Source: Meira nashicola (taxonomy: Eukaryota; Basidiomycota; Exobasidiomycetes; Exobasidiales; Brachybasidiaceae). From it: 64,000 bases of DNA. Below the pieces are notes generated by a model. The model had not been told where the DNA came from and did no database searches. It worked only from the letters and a program-made list of their open reading frames with translations. The stretch covers positions 2,484,519 to 2,548,518 of the forward strand of contig BCJU01000003.1 of assembly GCA_001600355.1 (NCBI GenBank), in the 5' to 3' direction. Below are positions 41,101 to 53,483 of the stretch, piece after piece. The position numbers and the translations under genes are program-made. Numbering within the stretch: the first letter of the stretch is position 1; every line of letters begins with the position of its first letter.

Positions 41101-43201
41101 CTACTCAAACTCTGTTTCTTTTGACGATCATACACAAGATGAATCGATCGAGCTACAAGCATCCCCAAATGTTGAGCCAGCAGAATGGAATGATCTTGTT
41201 CATCATTTGATCGATAATCCTCAATTGCGTTTGCAGATTGGTCAATCGCTAGGGAAAAGCGAATGTGCGGGAAGCATTTCAAGGTATGATTCTCAACATC
41301 TGTTCACTCTTCTGCAAGATCATGAAAGCGATTGTACTCTTGGAAATTGTTTGGGAGGAGAGAAATCATATCAATACACTAATCAATCATCCCTTCTACA
41401 AGTAATGGAACCTAGCAATGTTCTTGTGGGATGCCAAGGCAGTGTGACAAATGTTACTCCATCTGCGCTTTGTTATTGGGATAAGCTCGGACTTGCTGCT
41501 GTAGGAGGACAGAAGGATGTTGCCGCTTTTGCATTACACACAGACGATGTAAATATCGCCATGCAGAGCGAAATCCGCAATTGGCTTGATTCTATTGGAA
41601 AAGTCTTTCGCGAGAATGGGCTTGGTAGTCATGTCATGTCAGAACATGGTCTGCTGGATATAGGAGCTGTATCGCGATCGAAAACTTTAGCAGATACGCT
41701 CAACCTGATGGCAAAAGATGCGGAACAATGGTCGGATACGGTTGATTCTCTTGTTTATCGTGTGGTAGGAGCATTGAAAAAGCACAGCTTTGTGGTGATG
41801 TATGCAATAGGTTCTTTCCATGTTCCTGAACAGATTCAATCTTTCGTTCGTTTACAGAGAGATTTACGTTCATCAGCATCTTTACGATACGGAATACCTG
41901 TTGATTCCATCGTAGTACGGCCATGTTCGTGGGAAAGTATTCGATTGACATCTTCAATCTCGAGAGATGCTTCTACCAATTCTTTACGAAACATGGCAAT
42001 GTCCATATATGATTCATTGCAAGTCACAATCGATGTTCAGTACAATCGTCAACAATATCTACCCAAATTTTCGACAGTACCTACTGCCGTTCAATATCCT
42101 TCTTTTTCTATCTTACCTGCAAGTTTTGGTGAGAATCTTGGCTCTGCTTTCAGGCTGGACTGGAATTTCAAATCGATTGATATTTTTGAAAGGGGCATGC
42201 TGCTACACGTTTCCTATCATTTGGCCCCATCTGCTGGACAACCATCTATGCTTGCCATCATTGACGAACGAGGACAAGGCTACACTGCTACAGCTTGGAG
42301 AAGGACAGGATCAATGCAAGATGAAATTCAAAGGATATGGAATATCACAATCGAATTTACTATGCGTTCGCGAAGTATGTGGAAGATTGTATTATGCAAA
42401 GATCAAGCGATTGGAATGGCCGAAGTGCGGACTTGGTCAAAAATTCTAAAAGATCGAACTGCTTTAGAACGTGCAAATGCTTTGGAGGTAACACTGGCAT
42501 GCACAGAATTAGATCGAGTCCTCTCACTTGTTTTGCCATTGCATGATTCGAACGAGGTTCGCCAAACAGCTGTGGAGACGATTCCTAATTCGAGAAGTGG
42601 TGGAAAGTATATAGATGCATCAGTATGGAAATACGCATTATATCCTCAACGGAGGATTGCAATACGCAACATTGTCACTGAAAAAGATGACGTCAAGGAT
42701 GACATGTGTAGGTTGCCAATCTTACCTTTGCGGAGTTCTTTGACAGTGACCATTCCACAAACCTGGAATTCTTCAACGGCTCTTTCATCTAGCGAGAATG
42801 GTACGAGTAACAAAGCTGTTGCTTGGTCAAAGAGTGTGCCTCATCATCTTTGGATACACATTCTTAGAATCTTTAAACTCGATCCCAACGAAGAGGGCAA
42901 GCAAGCAACGGTGAATGTCGAATCATCAACTTCTTCTTCTACACCTACTTCTGCTTCTGTTGCTCATATCGATGCACAAACACCTGCTAGTGGAAGCGAT
43001 CAGAAGAGTACATCTTCAGAAGCTTATGGTATCGAATCGAGACTTGAACGAATCACAAAGAGTTTCCAAGAATTGGAATTGATCTCACGTGAAAGGGCAA
43101 TGTTGCCGATGGATGATCCAACAACGATTCATTTACCATGGCATTTGGCCGTTTTGCAAAATCTTGTGAATTTGTCCAGTGCTGTATTTATCGATAATTG
43201 A
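38141..43201 (+). CDS. MED13: Mediator complex subunit 13
   Basis: 1686 residues without intron. The N-terminal MID/PIWI-like part includes VDDWISCSYQGRVFLWPAQLCLLHKLL. A long acidic, disordered middle (about 500-960) carries DEEMDLWGSFGFVG and DDFSFFDDGAGDFG and then FVPLRKKQ. The C-terminal conserved module has VVMYAIGSFHVPEQIQSFVRLQRDL, RLDWNFKSIDIFERGMLLHVSYHL and VPHHLWIHILRIF. Med13 links the Cdk8 kinase module to core Mediator and is a nuclear regulator of Pol II. The assignment rests on block order and overall size. Confidence 0.85.
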   Translation: MSQRFGASVATPAASRLAESSQNNNAFTLPPSITTDAHISLVQLPIPSGSVIRWEKYTKKSSSLLESNRTPTNDGADPSIMQNSMHGLMQIAQEQAQRNASSRIDLKSALVDGIFWTCEKRLKKGKNVSLPESDSASHSYGPTSIWIFRVDNVNAAETSSAIHQNKKATGGFLEKIKKVHENIAQSGAVRTEGALTLQNLYKKGFQDEQSLTPNNQYDHEPLSHFLIALEEFFLLRWVWTRQFERNSNSKRQLQSQNPNLKIETAIDGKLKTSADEEEEGALGDDGSEEEKNVQRSSGDPSKKESLGLWRGSQLAQDRPVVRLGKGVMVYDRPSKNDRGLSSFDFESKSTPIRMALRCFANDTGHLFLETWPCDNSTSQIVKRNDANPGDILILAPLMIKARLISYIGSVAQLNDNLTFKSSREALFELLQLNAVDTSFLVDDWISCSYQGRVFLWPAQLCLLHKLLTPLPHAKMPSLVECTLHDVTVKARRYVRETLGLSVTPERELTASSQEEEDDAMEEEEEDEEQDENGLDIRNSVSPTKNERTVDTSNANGASDSITNNASKVSNTSTDVKPNDTVDSLSLPAYQSATRRNSAVVIDSNIKDEEMDLWGSFGFVGQEDSQLQTAPRSRDGFDDPGFGLVTEDDFSFFDDGAGDFGAFANDALDTEEMDIHQPDPDATITEMPMEQDTEVLPDVIHVEEEQSPQQIEQDNGESTGTGSSAIDPPSLPGFTPGSFSESSPAVGGMSVKTPRTPFSPNQELADTAITIEGEHGPLDNGMYGHHHYNHHQVVPNDHSNEEYEGMNNYDASMGPPDMRFISHQKRRQNWANKGQRDITSKYEQGKFAMPFVPLRKKQGDEEISDQQQTQRQIGKSDQESTLLAPTRNRLGHRSTTNGRRVSFSRAGLHPHTGLIGALKGRLGALRGDEEMSEATGDGTMSERSSLMEEDSADDESVSSDQTTEEDEALTEQRTEMLQSSISLLRFESYSNSVSFDDHTQDESIELQASPNVEPAEWNDLVHHLIDNPQLRLQIGQSLGKSECAGSISRYDSQHLFTLLQDHESDCTLGNCLGGEKSYQYTNQSSLLQVMEPSNVLVGCQGSVTNVTPSALCYWDKLGLAAVGGQKDVAAFALHTDDVNIAMQSEIRNWLDSIGKVFRENGLGSHVMSEHGLLDIGAVSRSKTLADTLNLMAKDAEQWSDTVDSLVYRVVGALKKHSFVVMYAIGSFHVPEQIQSFVRLQRDLRSSASLRYGIPVDSIVVRPCSWESIRLTSSISRDASTNSLRNMAMSIYDSLQVTIDVQYNRQQYLPKFSTVPTAVQYPSFSILPASFGENLGSAFRLDWNFKSIDIFERGMLLHVSYHLAPSAGQPSMLAIIDERGQGYTATAWRRTGSMQDEIQRIWNITIEFTMRSRSMWKIVLCKDQAIGMAEVRTWSKILKDRTALERANALEVTLACTELDRVLSLVLPLHDSNEVRQTAVETIPNSRSGGKYIDASVWKYALYPQRRIAIRNIVTEKDDVKDDMCRLPILPLRSSLTVTIPQTWNSSTALSSSENGTSNKAVAWSKSVPHHLWIHILRIFKLDPNEEGKQATVNVESSTSSSTPTSASVAHIDAQTPASGSDQKSTSSEAYGIESRLERITKSFQELELISRERAMLPMDDPTTIHLPWHLAVLQNLVNLSSAVFIDN

Positions 43202-45400
<2,199 letters not shown>

Positions 45401-45800
45401 AGATGATAGCATGGCTTTTGTGCTCCATCTACTCTCCACTCAATCCCCTGCATTTTCCCATTTTTGCTGCTACGACAGCGATCAATTTACCCAGTTTCCC
45501 AGCATAGTTCCGTCTCTGTAATAGCATACATTCTCATTTATACATCTGCAATAATGTATAAAGTCACTGATAACGATTTCCAATATCCGCGTGTATGAGT
45601 GTGTGCGTGTGTGTGTGTGTGTGTGTGTTTGTATGCATATAATGATCTGACTTGCGGAACACGCAAACTTTTTGATTAGTGAATTCTAGGCACTTTGCGA
45701 GTGTGTTTGTAGGGTGGGTGCGTACGACAGTCTGTTGCCTCCACCAAGAGACACTGAAAAGTTCTTTTTTCCGCCATCATTGCCGGTAGGTTGACACTGT
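45401..45800. other. Intergenic region with microsatellite
   Basis: 400 bp between the ubiquitin fusion and the sirtuin gene; the (GT)11 run lies at its centre. Confidence 0.4.
45607..45628. repeat. (GT)11 microsatellite
   Basis: Eleven perfect GT units flanked by imperfect GTGTGC units. Confidence 0.9.
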
Positions 45801-47093
45801 ATGCGATTGGAAGTTAGGCTAAAGCATTTTATGGATCGTATAATGTCTAAAATCAATATCTCTAATTCCTCTAAAGCGTCATCTTCTGCTTCTCCATGGG
45901 GTCCAGCACAAACGGGAGCGCCCACTTTGAGTAGTGTGGCTAGGATAATACAAGATGATCATCCTGATTCGGTCAAAAATATTGTTATTATGGCAGGAGC
46001 TGGAATTTCAACGGCAAGTGGAATACCTGATTTTCGATCACCAAAGACAGGATTATATGCAAATTTAAAAAAGTATAATTTACCTTATCCTGAAGCAATT
46101 TTTGATATAGATTATTTTCAAGAAAAGCCACAACCATTTTTTACTCTTTCAAAAGAAATGTGGCCAAGTCATTTTAAGCCTACAATAACACATTCTTTCT
46201 TTAAACTTTTAGATGAAAAAAAGAAATTGTTAAGAGTTTTTACACAAAATATTGATACTTTAGAACGAATAGCAGGCCTTTCGGAAGAACGAATTGTAGA
46301 AGCGCATGGATCGTTTGCTCAATCGAGGTGTATACGATGTAAGAAAGAAGTAAAGCAAGATTGGATAAGGGACAAAGTGATGTCAGGTGAAGTAGCTTAT
46401 TGTCCACATCCATCTTGTCAAAAGATACAATCAAAAAGTTCAAAAAAGAATGAATGTCTCGTTAAACCGGATATCGTCTTCTTTGGTGAAGGTTTACCAA
46501 ATCGATTTTTTGAATCTTTAAATGATTTGAAAAAGTCAGATCTTCTAATCGTTTTAGGAACAAGTTTACAAGTTCATCCTTTTGCATCTCTCATTAATCA
46601 TGTCGCACCAAATTGCCCGAGAATTTTATTAAATTTAGAAAGGGTAGGCGAAATTGCTTCTTACGGTCAAACGGGTTCCGGTATGCGTGGATTGATGAAC
46701 GAAAGTGGATTTGATTTTGAAGGATGGACATTACCGAGCAATAAAGGTAAAGAGCATATCAGAGATGTATTTTGGGAAGGCAAATGTGATGAAGGCGTAT
46801 TACAATTGGCTAAAGAATTAGGCTGGGAAGAAGAATTGCGTAATTTACACAAAAAGACATGTGAAAAGCTTGATGCTAATAATAATAGAATAAAATCGGA
46901 ACAGAACGACGAAACACTCAAGAAATCAGAAAAGGAAGCCGATAAAGTTGCAAATGAATTAAGTGATCAAATTGCCAAGCTAGACGTATCTGATGCATCA
47001 AAGCAAAATAAGGAAGAAAAACAGTCTGAAATTAAATCAACTTTACAAAATCCAGCCGAATCGAAAGGGAAAAACGGACCGTCTTCGTTATGA
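45801..47093 (+). CDS. Sirtuin NAD-dependent deacetylase, Hst2/SIRT2 type
   Basis: 430 residues from ATG 45801; in-frame ATGs at 45831 and 45843 are also possible starts. NAD-binding GAGISTASGIPDFRSP (67-81), TQNIDTLERIAG, catalytic His169 in EAHGSF, zinc Cys177/Cys180 and Cys201/Cys206, then KPDIVFFGEGLP and GTSLQVHPFASL. Class I sirtuins of this type deacetylate histone H4K16 and tubulin-like substrates in cytosol and nucleus. The C-terminal 75 residues are Lys/Glu/Asn-rich and disordered. The second zinc pair is spaced x4 rather than the common x2. Confidence 0.95.
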   Translation: MRLEVRLKHFMDRIMSKINISNSSKASSSASPWGPAQTGAPTLSSVARIIQDDHPDSVKNIVIMAGAGISTASGIPDFRSPKTGLYANLKKYNLPYPEAIFDIDYFQEKPQPFFTLSKEMWPSHFKPTITHSFFKLLDEKKKLLRVFTQNIDTLERIAGLSEERIVEAHGSFAQSRCIRCKKEVKQDWIRDKVMSGEVAYCPHPSCQKIQSKSSKKNECLVKPDIVFFGEGLPNRFFESLNDLKKSDLLIVLGTSLQVHPFASLINHVAPNCPRILLNLERVGEIASYGQTGSGMRGLMNESGFDFEGWTLPSNKGKEHIRDVFWEGKCDEGVLQLAKELGWEEELRNLHKKTCEKLDANNNRIKSEQNDETLKKSEKEADKVANELSDQIAKLDVSDASKQNKEEKQSEIKSTLQNPAESKGKNGPSSL

Positions 47094-47488
47094 AGTCATT
47101 GGAAAATGAATGTACGCGTTTGATTATTACTTTTCATCAGGCCACAATTGAACCAAATTAATGTCTCCCGGTAAGAAAATGGCGAGATTGACGAATATCA
47201 CCCCTTAAAGTGTGGGTGAAATATGAACTTGAACACTGCCACCCTTTCCTAGAGGAGCAAAATTTTATACCAACATTCAACTTCATTTTGTTTAATAAAG
47301 GCGGCAAGCGTATTAGAGGCGGCCCCTCGATCTCCGTGTTTTGAGTCTTGAGTCGCCGCTTTGGTTCAAATAACAGCTGAGTTCGGGACAAGAATTCCTA
47401 GTTAGAAGGGGGATTTAAATAACTTAACTTTTCAATCACTCTCTTCATCTCAGCCATCATCTTCTTATCCCATTCATTGGTCTCAATA
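47094..47488. other. Intergenic, promoter of GH43-like gene
   Basis: 395 bp. No clear TATA; a TTTAAAT element at about 47413 is the closest. Nothing else recognised. Confidence 0.35.
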
Positions 47489-48646
47489 ATGACTTCATTC
47501 AAACTCATCAGTGTCGTCTTAACGATTGCATCTTATTTGACATGCTCAACAGCATCTCCAACATCTTTACAGCCAAGATCAGATTATTCTTCTTCGAGTA
47601 AATGCATTCTCAACACCATCCCAGTGTCATCATTACCTAAAGTTGTTGAATCTGCTTCTCAACAAGTATTAGCCTCATCCAATGGAGGTGGAAGCAATAG
47701 TGGCTACTCATATGCAGGATACTTCTTCCTTTACTTCAAAGATGATACTGAGCAAATCAATGCAGGTTTGAGTATCGGCAATAATGCTCTCAATTATACC
47801 TTGTATAACGGTGGCGATAAACCTATTTTGACTTCCAACGTTGGCTCAAAGCATACTCGTGATCCTTTCTTAGTTCGTTCACCTGATCATAGCAAAAATT
47901 GGATCATTGCAACGGATAACAGTCTTCGTTTGAAAGATGTTGATGCCGTTCGTAATGCAAGTCGAAAGATTACAATTTATGAAAGTCAAGGTGCAACATT
48001 AACCAAATGGAATCCTGCTCGTCTTTCAACTGATTTGGCTGGTGCTTGGTCTGGTGGCGTTTCAGCTCCAGAAGCTTATTGGTTAGAAGATAAAAATACC
48101 TTTATTGTTATCTTTGGAAGTAATTCTTTTAATATTTCTGATGTTGATCATAAAGGTGAACCAGGTAAATCTCAAATTTATTATACATTTACAAACGATT
48201 TCAAAACATTTACTGAAGCAAAACCATATTATACGATTCCAAATGGTGGCCTGACGGATATGACAATTGCTTCTTTGGGTAAACCAGGTTCTTTTGTTCG
48301 TTTCTTCCGTGATGATACAAATGGAGCATTGAAAGTACGTGGTCAAATTACAAGTGATGGGATCTTTGGAACTTGGAAAGATATCGGAGACAGTAATACT
48401 TCTTACGTTTCACCCAATAATGATGCAAATGGAGGACCTTTAATCTTTAAGGATAATCTTGATAAAGGTTTATGGCACATTTGGATTGATTATTTCACTG
48501 GTGGCTATAAACCATTTGAATCTCAAGATATCACAAAGAATTCATACAAATTATCCGATGCACCTTCTTTCCCAAAAGATCTCAAACAAGGTGTAGTCGT
48601 ACCTGTTACATGCAAAGAGTATAATCAACTCATCAACGCTTGGTAA
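47489..48646 (+). CDS. Secreted GH43-like glycoside hydrolase
   Basis: 385 residues from the first ATG of the frame at 47489. Signal peptide about 1-23 (MTSFKLISVVLTIASYLTC...). Five-bladed beta-propeller pattern with the usual acidic positions: YFFLYFKDD near the start, HTRDPFLVRSPD (candidate pKa-modulating Asp) and SAPEAYWLEDKN (candidate acid Glu). GH43 and related clan F enzymes cut arabinose, xylose or galactose side chains in plant cell-wall polymers. Assignment to GH43 rather than a sister family rests on these motifs only. No intron. Confidence 0.75.
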   Translation: MTSFKLISVVLTIASYLTCSTASPTSLQPRSDYSSSSKCILNTIPVSSLPKVVESASQQVLASSNGGGSNSGYSYAGYFFLYFKDDTEQINAGLSIGNNALNYTLYNGGDKPILTSNVGSKHTRDPFLVRSPDHSKNWIIATDNSLRLKDVDAVRNASRKITIYESQGATLTKWNPARLSTDLAGAWSGGVSAPEAYWLEDKNTFIVIFGSNSFNISDVDHKGEPGKSQIYYTFTNDFKTFTEAKPYYTIPNGGLTDMTIASLGKPGSFVRFFRDDTNGALKVRGQITSDGIFGTWKDIGDSNTSYVSPNNDANGGPLIFKDNLDKGLWHIWIDYFTGGYKPFESQDITKNSYKLSDAPSFPKDLKQGVVVPVTCKEYNQLINAW

Positions 48647-48813
48647 GCAGGCAGGCAATCCATTCTTCCAATCACACTTTTATATCTATGTGTACAATTG
48701 CATTCCATTAATGCTAGAACAATTGAACAGAATAAAAAAGACGATTTGAAAAGAGAGTGTGTGTATAGTAAAAGTACAAATAAAAAGCATCTTTTAAAGA
48801 AAGTTACATGCTA

Positions 48814-51800
48814 TCAAAAGTGAATCACAACCGCAGCGATTGCTAATCCTAATCCTCCAAAAGCAATCAAAGAAGCGATTAAAGCCATAACACGATTTAA
48901 GATGACATATCTGTCCAAATTTGAACAATCAAACATCTTTTGTGCAACTTGAACGGTGATTGATTCATCTTCTGATGGATTATATTCACCTTCTTTTTCT
49001 TGTTGTCGTTTTAAAGCTCCTCCCATTCCTTTACCTTTGCGTGTTTGTTTTCGCATTGCTTCCATTAAGCCAGAATTACGTATCTTGTTCATGAAAACAG
49101 TATCATCTGGCCATAACATTGCAGAAATTCTATTCTTACGTGTTCGTAAATCTTCTTCGCTATGTAAAATTATTGAACCTGTTTCAGTTTGATCTTGTAC
49201 TTCATCACGATACCAACCAGCGCGTGAGATACGTCCAGAAGTATAAGGATTATCTGAATTGCTCGATCTTGCCATTGAAATTTCATCATCATCTTGTCCA
49301 GAAGGGATTTCATGAGCAGGTCCAAATGATTTAGCATGTTCGATAAAGAATAAGCCATCATTATCCACAATCCATCCTCCGATAAACCAAAGCCAAGGCA
49401 TGAACAAAAATCCGGCAAAGAATAAAGTTTGACTTGGTTTTATTTTTTGTAAAGCTTCACCAGTATAAGAGAAAAAGCTACTTTCTCCATTGGTTGAAGA
49501 TGGAGTAAAGATTCCACTTATCCTTCTACGAGAAGGTAAGGAAGCAGAATGTCTTACTGACATACGTCCAGCTTTATAGTGAAGATAATGATTCTCTTTT
49601 TCGGTTGAACTTTCATATTCTTGTTCATTTTTCGGTTTATCATATGAACCATGAACAGTAGAAAGATTGCGTAAGAATTGCATTCCTGATCTTGGACGAG
49701 AATATACGCTTAATCTTGTATGATGATCATGATTACGTTGATTTAATTGATGATCAAGGCTTGGTTCTTCGAATGCAATAGAAACTCCTTTAGCATTATA
49801 TTTTGATGGATGAAAAGAGATTGTTTTTTGATTTATAGCACGTTCATTGTTCTCAGTTGAATTTTCTTCAAATCCTTCAGCAATGAATGTTGGTGTATTT
49901 GGCATATTATCAATCGATCTACGATTCGCTCTTCTACGTAATCCATCTTCTTGACTTTCACTTCTTGTCAACATTGCTTCTACTGCTGCTGAATCTTGAT
50001 CTATTCCTCCTTCTCCTGCATTGCTAAGCATATTTTGCATATTTGCCGCTAAAGCATACAATTCCGAATCTCGAGCACCAGTGTGACTTTGTCTTTTTGG
50101 AACAAGCCAAGATGCTCTGTTGTTATTATCTTTGTTATTAACAATCGTATTAATATTCCAACTTTTCCTTTTTGAATCTTCATTTGTAACAAATTGTTCT
50201 AAATGAGGTGTAAATCCACTTGGGCTATCTGCAACTCTTGGTGATTTGATCATATCTAAAATTGCTCTTTCCATTGCATTATTCTTTTCCATATCAACTT
50301 GAACATGACTTTCTTCTCCGCCAGATTTTAAATATTGAATACGTGAAGCTCTTTTAATATGTTTACTAGATCTTGCTTCTGTATACATTGCTGCTGCTGG
50401 TCTTGTAACGGATTCATTTGAAAATGTTGCTTGATCATTGAGAACACTTGAAGATGGCATAGAATGATAAACATCCACCGCTGGACTCTCTTCTGTTCCT
50501 TGTTGTTTATTCAAAGACAGTTTTATATCTTCTCTTGATGCTGATCTTCTTATAGAAGAACTTTTAGAAGTACCATCTTTATTTTTTCCAACAAGGGTAA
50601 GTGCACGCATAGGTGGAGATTGTGTTGAATTGTTAAAGTCAAAAGAAGAACGTATAGGTGATCGGAAAGCACTTGTTACGCTCCATAATTTTGAACTCCA
50701 TCTACCACGAGATTCTGCATTATTACCAGCTGCTAAAATCTCTTCGATATCTACAACATTACTTGGCACGTCTACCCGATGATCAGGTGTCTTTATACCT
50801 TCTTTCTTTTCGATAGCAGGAGTTACGTTAATCGAAAATCCTTCAAGAGTTGATGATGAAGTGCTAGGCGATTTTGTAAGAACTTTCCTGTCCTTTTCAT
50901 TGGTGTGCATTGGTACAAGATCTAAGCCAATAGCGTTACTACTTTCATGTGAAATTTCAGCTCTGTTCACGGTTAAATTGTCAACATGCGAATGATCTTG
51001 AGCATGTTTTGAAAACTTTTCTGGATCTCTTTCACCCAAGAGTGATAGACCAAGACCAAAACCCATCTCAGCATCATTTTCGCCAATCATGCTACTTACT
51101 CGATTCTTTGATTGATCATCAGATTCGAGTAATAATGGACTTTGTGACCATGGCCCTTTCTTTGCACGTGTACCGGTAATATCTGTCAAATCAAAAGATT
51201 CTTGATTTTTACGTGGAGATGGATCTGTATTGACGATTAAGTTCTTCCTTTGCTCTCTTGGTAAACTTTCATCTGTTTCTATTGAGGTACGAGGTTGAAC
51301 TTCATGACCGTCTTGCATTTTTATTGAATCAGAAGGATGAACTGAAATTGGACGTTCGATTGAAAGAGATGATTCTTCACGGATCACTTCAGTTGCAATG
51401 GATGAGATTGGATTGGGAGTTGTTGAACCACGTATAATTGATGTAGATTCTGTTTTTAACTTTTCATCTTGCTCTCCTGCTCTATCACCAAACAATGTAG
51501 AAACGGCTGTAAGAGGTGTTCTACCGCCTGTTGATGATAAGCTCGAAGAATGACCATGTGAATCGCCATTTCCACCATCAGAGAATAATGGAGAGTATGG
51601 TGTTATAGGTGTTGACTTTTGAGTAAGCATAGGGCTTGCATCTGAACGTTCAGAATTGATGGCATGAGATGCAGGTGCAGTTGTCTCGATACGCGGTACA
51701 ACAGGAACATTGTTGTCAGCCGGAAACAATAATCCAAGAACGTTTTGTGCCGATGGCGAAGAGTTTGAGAATGCTGCATGACCAGCTGAAGATTCAGCTT

Positions 51801-52953
51801 CTTGGGTAGCTGCAGTTTTGAATGAAGCTGGCATTGAATGGTTACTACTTCCAATACTTTCTCTTGCGCTCAATTGACGTGACCTTCTTCCTTGCGATTC
51901 GTTAGAATGATAATATGATGAAGTTGTATAACTTGTACGTTTTTCAGAATCCGTTGAATGTCCATGACTTTTACTATGAACATCTTCTGATCTTCCATCA
52001 ACGAAAAATAGCCTACTTTCTTCAGCCCGCACGATCTGAGCGTTATTTGCTTTTTGATTTGTTCCAAAAGGTACTTTTTGTCCTAATTTAGTTGATGATT
52101 CTGCAAAAACGTTCTTTTTTGGCGAACTGTGCTCTGCTTTAGGTACCTTTTTCCGTTTTCCAGGCGATTTTGTGCTTAGGGATGTTTGCGATACATTTTG
52201 ACGCTTGGAAGCTGCCATTCTTTGTTGGTGAATTAAATTCGTCATTGCAGCATTGTTGGATTCCATTGCTGTAGGAGTTACACTGTCCAAAGTAGACAAT
52301 ATTCCTGCATCATTTGCTCGTCTCGTTGCACTGATTGGAACGATCATCAACGGTTCATCATCATAATTTGTTGCTTTGATTGTTGGACTGTCAGGGCTAA
52401 ATTGAGAAGCTAGATCGCGTCCGTTCTCCATACTTTCCCTTTTGCGACCCAGTGATAATGGTGTTGGTGGTTTCTTACGTTGACGTGATCCCCAATCAGT
52501 GGAAGACATTCCTTTTGGAATTGGAGTTGTATTCTTTTCACCATCGATCAAATCACGTCTTGGTGGCGTACTGGGCGTTGTTAAGTTCTCCTTTTCCAAT
52601 TGAATGTTATTATCTATCTTTTTCCCTCTTTCCATCTTACTGACAAAATCAAAACTCAAATCCAAATCTACATCACCACTTTCTGATGGTTGTAAATCCT
52701 TCTTAGCAATCATTTGTTTTTGCACATCTGTTGCACGTATTGCAGCTGCTGCAGCTGTTGCGGGAATATGGTATTTTCGGCCATCTTTGGTTTCTACTTG
52801 AACCGTATCCTCTTTACCTCCAATCGCTTTTCCTTTTCCCATCCATGCTCCTGCTCCGCTTCCACTACTTTGAGCGCTCTTGTGACCTTTGATTTGTTTT
52901 CCCTCTGCATCATATCTGGCAAAGCTTGCCTTTCGTCTGACTGGTTTTTCCAT
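48814..52953 (-). CDS. Large Ser-rich fungal membrane protein, unknown function
   Basis: 1379 residues without intron. The first ~1100 are disordered, Ser/Thr/Asn-rich with basic patches (MEKPVRRKASFARYDAEGK, SPGKRKKVPKAEHSSPKK). A membrane segment lies at about 1173-1195 (LFFAGFLFMPWLWFIGGWIV), then a conserved-looking loop ending near DRYVILNRVM, and a second membrane segment covers the last 25 residues (LIASLIAFGGLGLAIAAVV). This C-terminal arrangement with a FxPWLWxIGG motif resembles a poorly described group of fungal serine-rich proteins. The long tail is probably cytoplasmic. No enzymatic motif seen. Confidence 0.75.
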   Translation of the reverse strand: MEKPVRRKASFARYDAEGKQIKGHKSAQSSGSGAGAWMGKGKAIGGKEDTVQVETKDGRKYHIPATAAAAAIRATDVQKQMIAKKDLQPSESGDVDLDLSFDFVSKMERGKKIDNNIQLEKENLTTPSTPPRRDLIDGEKNTTPIPKGMSSTDWGSRQRKKPPTPLSLGRKRESMENGRDLASQFSPDSPTIKATNYDDEPLMIVPISATRRANDAGILSTLDSVTPTAMESNNAAMTNLIHQQRMAASKRQNVSQTSLSTKSPGKRKKVPKAEHSSPKKNVFAESSTKLGQKVPFGTNQKANNAQIVRAEESRLFFVDGRSEDVHSKSHGHSTDSEKRTSYTTSSYYHSNESQGRRSRQLSARESIGSSNHSMPASFKTAATQEAESSAGHAAFSNSSPSAQNVLGLLFPADNNVPVVPRIETTAPASHAINSERSDASPMLTQKSTPITPYSPLFSDGGNGDSHGHSSSLSSTGGRTPLTAVSTLFGDRAGEQDEKLKTESTSIIRGSTTPNPISSIATEVIREESSLSIERPISVHPSDSIKMQDGHEVQPRTSIETDESLPREQRKNLIVNTDPSPRKNQESFDLTDITGTRAKKGPWSQSPLLLESDDQSKNRVSSMIGENDAEMGFGLGLSLLGERDPEKFSKHAQDHSHVDNLTVNRAEISHESSNAIGLDLVPMHTNEKDRKVLTKSPSTSSSTLEGFSINVTPAIEKKEGIKTPDHRVDVPSNVVDIEEILAAGNNAESRGRWSSKLWSVTSAFRSPIRSSFDFNNSTQSPPMRALTLVGKNKDGTSKSSSIRRSASREDIKLSLNKQQGTEESPAVDVYHSMPSSSVLNDQATFSNESVTRPAAAMYTEARSSKHIKRASRIQYLKSGGEESHVQVDMEKNNAMERAILDMIKSPRVADSPSGFTPHLEQFVTNEDSKRKSWNINTIVNNKDNNNRASWLVPKRQSHTGARDSELYALAANMQNMLSNAGEGGIDQDSAAVEAMLTRSESQEDGLRRRANRRSIDNMPNTPTFIAEGFEENSTENNERAINQKTISFHPSKYNAKGVSIAFEEPSLDHQLNQRNHDHHTRLSVYSRPRSGMQFLRNLSTVHGSYDKPKNEQEYESSTEKENHYLHYKAGRMSVRHSASLPSRRRISGIFTPSSTNGESSFFSYTGEALQKIKPSQTLFFAGFLFMPWLWFIGGWIVDNDGLFFIEHAKSFGPAHEIPSGQDDDEISMARSSNSDNPYTSGRISRAGWYRDEVQDQTETGSIILHSEEDLRTRKNRISAMLWPDDTVFMNKIRNSGLMEAMRKQTRKGKGMGGALKRQQEKEGEYNPSEDESITVQVAQKMFDCSNLDRYVILNRVMALIASLIAFGGLGLAIAAVVIHF

Positions 52954-53483
52954 ATCGATTTCGTAAATGAGGGTTGTTGATGGTGACTACCTATGTGTAC
53001 TTAGAATGCTTCCTTGAATACCGAGGAAAGATTGTCGAATCGATTTAGAGAATGTGAAGTGATAACGAATGTCGAATGTATATAAATAAAAGAAAGTGTT
53101 GTTTCGTGTAGCAATCGTTTATTTGTGTTGTTAATTCATAGCGATAAACAGAAAGACGATAATTTGAAAGCAATTAAAATAAAAGAATGTGAATGTCGAA
53201 TCGATTATGGTCGTAAATAGGGAAAAAGAAGGGGCAGAGATGGTCACGAAATTGTGATCGTGATTATGATGATGGTGACGAATGCTGCCATTTACAAACA
53301 TCATTAAGCGGAAAAATTGATTGACCACGAAATCCCTCAACCGGTACACGTCCAGATCTTCAGCCAATAATTACGTGAGTGTGCATTTACTCACAACTTC
53401 AAAACAGCTTAACGATCTCATACAATACTGTATAAGCACATACATACCTGTTGATATGAATAGGTTTTCTATGCGCAGATCAC
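52954..53483. other. Intergenic region
   Basis: 530 bp upstream of the Ser-rich protein gene and of the candidate gene at 53484. A TATAAG lies at about 53429 on the plus strand. Confidence 0.35.
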
